DNA of 5,772 bases, taken from NCBI GenBank assembly GCA_946480635.1, contig CAMLKV010000164.1, positions 1 to 5,772 of the forward strand, written 5' to 3'. The translations under genes were made by a program, and so were the position numbers. Shown here one piece after another: positions 1 to 5,150 of the stretch. A model generated the notes under the pieces. That model did no database searches. It worked only from the letters and a program-made list of their open reading frames with translations, and had not been told where the DNA came from. The DNA is from an uncultured Flavobacterium sp. GTDB taxonomy: Bacteria; Bacteroidota; Bacteroidia; Flavobacteriales; Flavobacteriaceae. Positions within the stretch are counted from its first letter, which is position 1. Every line of letters starts with the position of its first letter.

Positions 1-664
1 AAACAGCGAATGGCGGCTTTGAAATTTCATTCAATTTTAAAAAAGTTTCAAGAGGTTCAATATATGCTTTCTCGGCATAGAATTCCATGCAAAAATTAGC
101 TTCATAAATATCTCCACGATGAATATGAACCAACATTTTATTGACTTTTTCTATATAATTTTCTTTTGATATGCGTTGTTCTATTTTTAAAGCTCTAGCT
201 TCAGATTTTTGACTTTTGACTTTTGACTTTTGACTTTTAATTATTTCTTCAAAATCTGCATCTAATTCATCATCACACATCATCAAATAAGAGATTTCCA
301 ATTGATTTCCTTTTAGTAAAAACAGTTTTTTAGGTTGAAAGAAAAACAAATCAGGAAAATATAAGCCATCATAATTATTAGACTCCAACTTTTCGGTATC
401 GTTTTTTAAATCATATGATAGATAACCAAATAACCAATCTTTAGTTTGTTGTTGGTATTGTTTTAGATCTTCAAAGGCGTTATGGTAATCCGTTTTGATT
501 GATGTAAAAGCATCTACAGCTAATACTACATCATAACTCGAATACTTTTGAGGATAATTGTTGCTGTCTAGATAAACTATTTCACGGAATTGATGAGACC
601 AATTTAATAACTGGCTTTTGAATTCTGTAGGATTTGAAATATATCGAATAATTGAGGTTCTCAA
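1..664 (-). CDS. pabB: Aminodeoxychorismate synthase component I, PabB-like (N-terminal part, cut by window edge)
   Basis: The 221 codons seen run off the left edge. Family members convert chorismate plus an ammonia donor to 4-amino-4-deoxychorismate, the precursor of p-aminobenzoate and folate, in the cytoplasm. The N-terminal half (residues 1-140) carries motifs I associate with flavobacterial PabB: LDSNNYPQKYSSYD at about 33-46 and DWLFGYLSYDLKND at about 76-89. The start of the chorismate-binding domain follows, with ISKENYIEKV and then HRGDIYEANFC at 182-192. The catalytic C-terminal part lies outside the window. The start chosen is TTG at 664-662 (reading M-R-T-S); no ATG occurs upstream in frame before a stop, and the next in-frame ATG falls far inside the domain. 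Residues 143-153 are encoded by a heptanucleotide repeat. The related enzyme TrpE is the main alternative; the N-terminal motifs favour PabB. Confidence 0.75.
   Translation of the reverse strand, partial: MRTSIIRYISNPTEFKSQLLNWSHQFREIVYLDSNNYPQKYSSYDVVLAVDAFTSIKTDYHNAFEDLKQYQQQTKDWLFGYLSYDLKNDTEKLESNNYDGLYFPDLFFFQPKKLFLLKGNQLEISYLMMCDDELDADFEEIIKSQKSKVKSQKSEARALKIEQRISKENYIEKVNKMLVHIHRGDIYEANFCMEFYAEKAYIEPLETFLKLNEISKPPFAV
204..238. repeat. Heptanucleotide tandem repeat inside pabB
   Basis: Four exact copies of GACTTTT lie at 211-238, preceded by a one-mismatch copy GATTTTT at 204-210. On the coding (minus) strand this reads AAAAGTC and is translated as a Lys/Ser/Gln/Val-rich linker, KSQKSKVKSQK, at residues 143-153, between the N-terminal region and the chorismate-binding domain. 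The unit length is not a multiple of three, so gain or loss of one unit would shift the frame. Confidence 0.95.
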
Positions 665-681
665 GAAAAGAAATTTATTTT

Positions 682-689
682 CAAAAATA
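682..689 (-). promoter_or_regulatory. Candidate -7 promoter element for pabB
   Basis: Read on the minus strand, this octamer is TATTTTTG, an exact match to the Bacteroidota -7 consensus TAnnTTTG. It lies 17 bp upstream of the TTG start, which would leave a leader of only about 10 nt. I see no convincing TTG -33 element at the usual distance of about 19 bp, and such octamers arise easily in AT-rich DNA. Confidence 0.35.
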
Positions 690-728
690 CAATAATTATA
701 ATTTTAGATAAAACTTTATACAGATATG

Positions 729-756
729 TTGTAATAAGAATAACTCATCTATTTTG
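729..756 (+). promoter_or_regulatory. Weak candidate promoter for the TPR lipoprotein gene
   Basis: TTG at 729-731 and TATTTTG at 750-756 are separated by 18 bp. This resembles the Bacteroidota -33/-7 arrangement, but the -7 box is one base short of TAnnTTTG. An alternative -7 is TAACTTTA at 759-766. Either would give a short leader before the ATG at 792. This is a suggestion only. Confidence 0.2.
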
Positions 757-791
757 AGTAACTTTATGTTGATTTTCAATAAATTACAATT

Positions 792-2513
792 ATGATGAAA
801 TGGATTCAATTTTTGCTGATTAGTACTGTTCTGTTTTTTTCTTGTAAAAAAGAAGTCCTTCAAAATGAAACACCAATTGTTGGTATGAACAGTATGACCT
901 GTGCGCCACCAGTCGTAGATGCTGAATGGTACACATCTGATAACAAAGCCCCTCTTTTTAAAGGAATGGATGTGATTAATTATAAAATTTCTACAAAAAA
1001 TAGAGAAGCTCAAAAATATTTTAATCAGGGTTTAGCATTGGCTTATGCATTTAATCATGCCGAAGCAGCTCGCTCTTTTTATTATGCTTCAAAACTTGAT
1101 CCTGAATGTGCTATGTGCTATTGGGGTTTTGCCTATGTTTTAGGCCCTAATTATAATGCTGGTATGGAACCGGATAATTATGAAAGAGCTTATAAAGCGA
1201 TACAAACTGCCTTGAAATTAAGTTTGACTGCTACTGAAAGTGAAAAAGCCTTAATTCAAGCCTTATCTAAACGATACACAGAAAAACCTGTTGATGATAG
1301 AAAACATCTTGATATTGCTTACTCAAAAGCGATGAAAGCAGTTAATGAAAAATTTTCAGATGATATTAATATAAATGCTTTGTATGCCGAATCGGTAATG
1401 GATTTACATCCATGGGATTTGTATGAGAAAAATGGAAAGCCAAAAGCTTGGACACCAGAAATTGTATCACTTTTTGAAAAAATTCTGAAAAAAGATCCAA
1501 AACATATTGGTGCCAACCATTTTTATATTCATGCCGTTGAAGCATCGAATAATCCACAAAGAGGTTATGCATCTGCCAAATTTTTTGATGATGGTAACGC
1601 CAAATCTTTTGGTCATTTAATCCATATGTCATCTCACATTTATATAAGAACAGGAGATTATCATAAAGGGACAATGGCTAATATCAATGCCTGTAAAATT
1701 GATAGTGCTTATGCAACCATGTGTCATGCGCAAGGAGCATATCCGTTAGCCTATTATCCGCATAACTATCATTTTATGGCTGGCACAGCTACTCTTGAAG
1801 GAAATTCAAAATGGGCAATGAAAGGTGCTTATGAAACTTCAAAATTGGTACATCCAAAAAATATGATTTTACCCGGCATGGAAACATTGCAGCATTATTA
1901 TGTCATTCCGTATTTTGTAGCGGTAAAATTTGGAAAATGGGACGAAATCTTAAAAATGAAATTGGTTTCAGATACTTTAAAATATCCTAAAGCTATTTCT
2001 CATTATGCTAGAGGAATGGCCTATTTGGGCCAAAAAAAATTTGTAATGGCTAAAGAAGAGTCCTTACTATTAGATGTTTTGGCTAATGATAAATCTTTAG
2101 AAAAAATGACTATTTGGCAAATCAATTCCATGAGTTCTATTGTAAACATTGCAGATAAAGTTCTAAAAGCCGAAATACTTGCTTCTGAAAAGAATTATTC
2201 ACAAAGTATTAATCTTTTGCAAAAGGCTGTAAAAATTGAAGATGGCTTAAATTATAATGAACCTCCAGATTGGTTTTTCTCAACTCGACATCATCTAGGA
2301 GCAATTTTAATTGAAGCAGGAAGGTATAATGAAGCGATTAAAGTCTATGAAGAGGATTTAAAAAAGTTTCCTAAGAACGGGTGGTCTTACCACGGAATGA
2401 AATTGGCTTACGAAAAACTCAATAACAAAACAAAAGTTGCCGAAATAGACAAACTTATAAAAGATGCTTGGGCATACGCCGATGTAAAAATAACAGGGTC
2501 GAGAATCAAATAG
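792..2513 (+). CDS. TPR-repeat lipoprotein, large His-rich family of unknown function
   Basis: The 573-residue protein starts with a lipoprotein signal peptide: a hydrophobic stretch at residues 4-17, then Cys18 in the context VLFFSC. It should be lipid-anchored in the envelope. TPR-like helical pairs are visible near 73-106, 270-305, 396-434, 457-486 and 493-528. Characteristic segments are AQKYFNQGL (73-81), YAFNHAEAARSF (85-96), YWGFAYVLGPN (110-120), HFYIHAVEAS (243-252), GHLIHMSSHIYIRTGDY (274-290) and YPHNYHF (322-328). I recognise this arrangement from a widespread family of TPR proteins of unknown function. The spaced His residues (243, 247, 275, 278, 282, 324, 327) could bind a metal or a haem, but that is inference. 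ATG at 792 or the adjacent ATG at 795 both fit. The DoxX-like gene follows on the same strand after 48 bp, so co-transcription is plausible. The precise role is unknown. Confidence 0.85.
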   Translation: MMKWIQFLLISTVLFFSCKKEVLQNETPIVGMNSMTCAPPVVDAEWYTSDNKAPLFKGMDVINYKISTKNREAQKYFNQGLALAYAFNHAEAARSFYYASKLDPECAMCYWGFAYVLGPNYNAGMEPDNYERAYKAIQTALKLSLTATESEKALIQALSKRYTEKPVDDRKHLDIAYSKAMKAVNEKFSDDININALYAESVMDLHPWDLYEKNGKPKAWTPEIVSLFEKILKKDPKHIGANHFYIHAVEASNNPQRGYASAKFFDDGNAKSFGHLIHMSSHIYIRTGDYHKGTMANINACKIDSAYATMCHAQGAYPLAYYPHNYHFMAGTATLEGNSKWAMKGAYETSKLVHPKNMILPGMETLQHYYVIPYFVAVKFGKWDEILKMKLVSDTLKYPKAISHYARGMAYLGQKKFVMAKEESLLLDVLANDKSLEKMTIWQINSMSSIVNIADKVLKAEILASEKNYSQSINLLQKAVKIEDGLNYNEPPDWFFSTRHHLGAILIEAGRYNEAIKVYEEDLKKFPKNGWSYHGMKLAYEKLNNKTKVAEIDKLIKDAWAYADVKITGSRIK

Positions 2514-2525
2514 TAATCTTTTTCT

Positions 2526-2533
2526 TATATTTG
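2526..2533 (+). promoter_or_regulatory. Candidate internal -7 promoter element before the DoxX-like gene
   Basis: TATATTTG matches TAnnTTTG exactly and lies 28 bp upstream of the ATG at 2562, giving a plausible leader of roughly 20 nt. No clear -33 TTG is present, so it may only supplement read-through from the lipoprotein gene. Confidence 0.35.
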
Positions 2534-2561
2534 ATTAACAAACCTTTTAAATCAAATATTT

Positions 2562-2936
2562 ATGAAAATCGCGACAATTGTTGTAAGAATTCTGATAGGA
2601 GCCTTATTGTTATTTGGTTCTGTAGCCTATTTTTTAAAATTATTCCCTGAACCAACTTTAACCGGAAATCTCAAAACTTTTAATGAAGGATTAGCAGCTT
2701 CTGGTTATTTAATGACCCTTGTAAAAGGATTGGAATTACTTTGTGGTTTAGCTTTTATTTCAGGAAAATTTATTCGTTTAGCAAATTTGGTTTTACTGCC
2801 TATATCGGTAAATATTGTAATGGTTCATCTTTGTTTAGATCTTGCCAATATTGGTGCTGGAGCTTTTTTATTTATCGGAAATCTATTTATGATTTACAGA
2901 AATTGGGAAAGTTATAAAGAAGTAGTTAAAGCATAA
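2562..2936 (+). CDS. DoxX-like four-helix membrane protein
   Basis: The protein has 124 residues with four predicted membrane helices at about 4-26, 47-67, 70-91 and 95-112, followed by a short charged tail (NWESYKEVVKA). Features typical of DoxX-type small inner-membrane proteins are the N-terminal R-I-L-I-G-A-L-L-L-F-G-S helix, the K-G-L-E-L-L-C-G-L-A helix start at 55-64, and an RLANLVLLPI third helix. Members are often linked to redox or envelope stress functions, but most are uncharacterised. The length is normal for the family. It sits 48 bp downstream of the TPR lipoprotein on the same strand and is followed at once by a strong terminator, so it is probably the last gene of a two-gene unit. 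The exact substrate or partner cannot be read from the sequence. Confidence 0.8.
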   Translation: MKIATIVVRILIGALLLFGSVAYFLKLFPEPTLTGNLKTFNEGLAASGYLMTLVKGLELLCGLAFISGKFIRLANLVLLPISVNIVMVHLCLDLANIGAGAFLFIGNLFMIYRNWESYKEVVKA

Positions 2937-2972
2937 AGAAAGCCGTTCAATTGAACGGCTTTTTCTTTTTTT
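2937..2972 (+). terminator. Rho-independent terminator, perfect palindrome, shared by convergent genes
   Basis: AAAGCCGTTC (2939-2948) pairs with GAACGGCTTT (2953-2962) around an AATT loop, and a T-rich tract (2960-2972, broken by one C) follows. It starts immediately after the DoxX-like stop codon. On the minus strand the same hairpin lies 25 bp past the lpdA stop and is followed by TTTCTTTA, so it may also stop lpdA transcription, with a weaker T tract. Confidence 0.9.
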
Positions 2973-2987
2973 ATTATTATAGTATGA

Positions 2988-4391
2988 TTATACGTGTAAA
3001 GCTCTTTTTCCAGTTGCGTCTAATGCAGCTTCTTTGATTGCTTCTGCAAAAGTTGGGTGGGCATGAGACATTCTTGAAATGTCTTCAGCACTTGCACGGA
3101 ATTCCATGGCTGTTACAGCTTCAGCAATTAAATCGGCAGCGCGAGCACCAATCATGTGAATACCTAATACTTCATCAGTAGCCGCATCAGCTAAAATTTT
3201 AATGAAACCATCAGTGTCAGCACTAGCACGAGCACGACCTAACGCTTTGAATGGGAAGTTACCTACTTTGTAGTTTCTTCCTTCAGCTTTTAATTGCTCT
3301 TCTGTTTTACCAACAGCAGAAACTTCTGGCCAAGTATAAACTACTCCAGGAATTAAGTTATAATCAATATGTGGTTTTTGACCTGCTAAATATTCAGCAA
3401 CTAAAACTCCTTCTTCTTCCGCTTTGTGAGCTAACATTGCACCACGCACAACATCACCAATTGCATAAATATTTGAAGCAGAAGTTTGTAAATGGTCGTT
3501 TACTTCAACTTGACCTCTGTCAGTTAATTTAACACCAGCTTTTTCAGCATTTAAACCATCTGTATAAGGACGACGACCTACAGCTACTAAAGCATAATCT
3601 CCATCAAGAACAATCTCTTCTCCTTTAGCGTTGTCTGCTTTTACAATAACTGCATTTCCGTTACGAGTAACTTCTTTCACTTTGTGTGAAGTGTAGAATT
3701 TCATTCCTTGTTTCTTCAACACTTTAGTCAATTCTTTTGATAAAGCACCGTCCATTCCAGGAATAATTCTGTCCATAAACTCAACTACAGATACTTGAGC
3801 TCCTAAACGTAAATAAACCTGTCCTAATTCTAAACCGATAACTCCACCACCAATGATGATTAAGTGTTTAGGAACTTCAGTTAATTTTAAAGCTTCAGTA
3901 GAAGTAATTACTCTTTCTTTATCAATAGAAATGAATGGCAAAGAAGATGGTTTTGAACCTGTAGCAATGATTGTATTTTTTGCTTCGATTTTTTCAACTG
4001 AACCGTCAGCTTTAGTAATTGCAATTGAAGTAGCGCTTTCAAATGAACCAACACCATTAAAAACAGTGATATTGTTTTTGTCCATTAAGAATTTAACTCC
4101 ACCACTAGTTTGATCAACAACTGCTTGTTTGCGGTCAATCATTTTTTGAAGATTTACTTTTACTTCACCAGAAACTTCAATTCCGTGGTCAGCAAAGTGT
4201 TGTAATTCTTCATAATGATGTGAAGAAGCTAACAATGCTTTTGATGGAATGCATCCAACGTTTAAGCAAGTACCTCCAAGGGTTGAATATTTTTCAATAA
4301 TAGCAGTTTTCATTCCTAGTTGTGCACAACGAATTGCTGCTACATATCCACCAGGACCTGAACCTATAATAACTACGTCAAATGAACTCAT
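2988..4391 (-). CDS. lpdA: Dihydrolipoyl dehydrogenase (E3)
   Basis: This 467-residue FAD/NAD-dependent disulfide oxidoreductase reoxidises dihydrolipoamide on the E2 subunits of pyruvate, 2-oxoglutarate and branched-chain 2-oxoacid dehydrogenases (and the glycine cleavage system), making NADH in the cytoplasm. Domains in order are: the FAD site GSGPGG (10-15); the redox disulfide C42/C47 in GGTCLNVGCIPSK; the NAD site GGGVIG (181-186), with acidic E204 at the end of the second strand, as expected for NAD rather than NADP; the second FAD motif AIGDV (310-314); and the C-terminal dimerisation domain with the catalytic pair H445 and E450 in HAHPTFAE. All key residues are present and the length is normal. 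It is probably transcribed alone: no E1 or E2 gene is adjacent, and terminators flank it on both sides. The ATG start gives the standard N-terminus directly before the FAD strand. Confidence 0.98.
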   Translation of the reverse strand: MSSFDVVIIGSGPGGYVAAIRCAQLGMKTAIIEKYSTLGGTCLNVGCIPSKALLASSHHYEELQHFADHGIEVSGEVKVNLQKMIDRKQAVVDQTSGGVKFLMDKNNITVFNGVGSFESATSIAITKADGSVEKIEAKNTIIATGSKPSSLPFISIDKERVITSTEALKLTEVPKHLIIIGGGVIGLELGQVYLRLGAQVSVVEFMDRIIPGMDGALSKELTKVLKKQGMKFYTSHKVKEVTRNGNAVIVKADNAKGEEIVLDGDYALVAVGRRPYTDGLNAEKAGVKLTDRGQVEVNDHLQTSASNIYAIGDVVRGAMLAHKAEEEGVLVAEYLAGQKPHIDYNLIPGVVYTWPEVSAVGKTEEQLKAEGRNYKVGNFPFKALGRARASADTDGFIKILADAATDEVLGIHMIGARAADLIAEAVTAMEFRASAEDISRMSHAHPTFAEAIKEAALDATGKRALHV

Positions 4392-4427
4392 AGTATATAT
4401 TTTATGTTGTTTTTAAAAAATCAACTG

Positions 4428-4435
4428 CAAAATTA
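4428..4435 (-). promoter_or_regulatory. Candidate -7 promoter element for lpdA
   Basis: On the minus strand this reads TAATTTTG, an exact TAnnTTTG match, 36 bp upstream of the lpdA ATG and downstream of the peptide-operon terminator. The spacing leaves a leader of about 30 nt. A matching -33 TTG is not evident. Confidence 0.45.
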
Positions 4436-4490
4436 ATGAATTTTGTTCAGAAGGAATTGTCTTTTTGGAAATATAAATTGAAAGAACTTT

Positions 4491-4522
4491 AAATAAAAAA
4501 GCCCTGAAATTATTCAGGGCTT
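4491..4522 (-). terminator. Rho-independent terminator of the two-peptide operon
   Basis: On the minus strand AAGCCCTGAA pairs with TTCAGGGCTT (4499-4508 with 4513-4522) around a 4-nt loop, followed by TTTTTATTT. The hairpin begins 8 nt after the stop codon of the second peptide gene, so it closes that transcript and insulates lpdA. Confidence 0.9.
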
Positions 4523-4530
4523 AAGTTTTA

Positions 4531-4722
4531 TTAAACTGCATCGTTGCAAGTATATACCTGAGGACATCCAATATACTCTGGGCAATACCATGGACCAGTT
4601 ACAGCACCGCTACAATCACATCCGCAAAGTGATAAATCAATTTTAGCCTTACCATAGATTGTTTTTTGGCTTTCTTTTGATAATACTTCAGCTCCTGATA
4701 GATTTAAAAGTCTTGATTTCAT
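4531..4722 (-). CDS. Cys-rich small peptide with double-glycine-type leader (Gly-Lys variant), putative RiPP/bacteriocin-type precursor
   Basis: The 63-residue peptide has a 25-residue leader with the pattern LLNLSGAEVLSKESQKTIYG followed by Lys, matching the Bacteroidota natural-product precursor style (LSK-x-x-QK-x-I-x-GG) except that the second Gly is Lys25. The 38-residue remainder has six Cys at 33, 35, 37, 47, 53 and 59, with a C-x-C-x-C cluster, several aromatic residues and a WYCPEYIGCP stretch. It is the second gene of a pair: the paralogue upstream shares 17 of the 25 leader residues, with 24 bp between the two genes, and a terminator follows directly. Leaders of this type are usually cleaved during export by a peptidase-containing ABC transporter; none is in this window. 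The core could be disulfide-bonded, metal-binding or enzymatically modified, and its function is not known. That it is a real gene is supported by the paralogue. Confidence 0.8.
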   Translation of the reverse strand: MKSRLLNLSGAEVLSKESQKTIYGKAKIDLSLCGCDCSGAVTGPWYCPEYIGCPQVYTCNDAV

Positions 4723-4913
4723 AATTATATATTAAAGGTTATTAAATTAAGAATCTTGTCCTGCACATGGATCAATAAAACATGGTGAACAATATTTTGG
4801 AAGTGGTTTTCCACAAATACAATGACATTCCCCTTCATTTGGAGCGCCTCCGTTTATTGATTTTTGACTATCTTTTGATAATACTTCAACACCTTTGATG
4901 TTTAAAAGTCTTG
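4673..4913. repeat. 198-bp-offset direct repeat from duplicated leader-coding segments
   Basis: An 18-bp identical block occurs at 4673-4690 and 4871-4888 (both read TCTTTTGATAATACTTCA), and a 13-bp block TTTAAAAGTCTTG at 4703-4715 and 4901-4913. Both pairs are offset by exactly 198 bp, the same as the distance between the two start codons. This indicates tandem gene duplication, with the leader conserved and the core regions diverged. Confidence 0.9.
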
Positions 4914-4920
4914 TTTTCAT
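4747..4920 (-). CDS. Cys-rich small peptide with canonical Gly-Gly leader, putative RiPP/bacteriocin-type precursor
   Basis: I found this 57-residue gene by translating the minus strand; it starts with ATG at 4920-4918 and ends with TAA at 4749-4747. Its leader has the pattern LLNIKGVEVLSKDSQKSING, ending in Gly24-Gly25, a classical cleavage site for C39-type peptidase domains of exporters. The 32-residue core is Pro-rich and has six Cys at 32, 34, 36, 44, 47 and 52: a C-x-C-x-C cluster, then C-x2-C and a final Cys. The leader is 17/25 identical to that of the following peptide gene, and both cores have six Cys with the same initial cluster but different later spacing and composition. It is the first gene of the pair, preceded by a long AT-rich leader region. 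The product is probably secreted after leader removal. Activity (antimicrobial, metal binding, signalling) cannot be deduced. Confidence 0.85.
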   Translation of the reverse strand: MKTRLLNIKGVEVLSKDSQKSINGGAPNEGECHCICGKPLPKYCSPCFIDPCAGQDS

Positions 4921-4922
4921 AA

Positions 4923-5150
4923 TTTTTTAGTTTTTGTTTGTTTTAATTTAACTAAGGTAATCTTTTACTTACAAAATAAAAAATGAAATTTTAAAATTTA
5001 CAGTTTTATAATCTTTTGAAAATTTAATTTTTCTGTCACTGGGGCGAAAAAAATCTGATATTTTATTTTATTGATATGTCAAGTATTTTTTTGAATTCCT
5101 TAACAGTTTAAACCCCATCATTTATTAAATTAGCAGCCAAAACATAAATT
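4923..5150. other. AT-rich divergent intergenic region
   Basis: These 228 bp separate the minus-strand peptide operon from the plus-strand S9 peptidase gene and should hold both promoters. On the minus side the near matches are TATTTTG (4978-4972) and TACCTTAG (4959-4952), the latter about 30 bp before the start codon. On the plus side TAAATTAG (5126-5133) is one mismatch from TAnnTTTG and 17 bp before the ATG. None has a well-placed -33 element. I saw no small gene, hairpin or RNA motif here. Confidence 0.5.

Noticed and set aside
204..238. Short regular repeats considered as a CRISPR fragment
   Set aside because: The units are 7 bp and directly adjacent with no spacers, so this is a simple tandem repeat.
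696..1013. Minus-strand open frame of 105 codons across the pabB-lipoprotein gap
   Set aside because: Most of it is antisense to the start of the lipoprotein gene, its translation is low-complexity with no recognisable domain, and the opposite frame has a clear lipoprotein signal and TPR motifs.
1319..1674. Two overlapping minus-strand open frames inside the lipoprotein gene
   Set aside because: They are antisense to well-supported TPR coding sequence and show no family features.
2468..2650. Plus-strand 60-codon open frame bridging the lipoprotein and DoxX-like genes
   Set aside because: It overlaps both genes in another frame, and its translation lacks any recognisable motif.
3251..4113. 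Plus-strand open frames inside lpdA
   Set aside because: They are opposite-strand shadows of a gene in which every catalytic motif is intact.
4392..4490. Possible riboswitch or small RNA in the lpdA leader
   Set aside because: The stretch is short and AT-rich with no stable hairpin beyond the upstream operon's terminator; only a -7 promoter match is supportable.
4531..4920. Assignment of the peptides to the clostridial six-cysteine (SCIFF) class or to known lanthipeptides
   Set aside because: Although there are six Cys, the leader is of Bacteroidota double-glycine type, the Cys spacing differs and no partner radical SAM or lanthionine synthetase is present, so no named class is claimed.
5040..5117. 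TGGGG and CCCCA as arms of an inverted repeat in the divergent region
   Set aside because: The match is only five bases across a loop of nearly 70, which is expected by chance.
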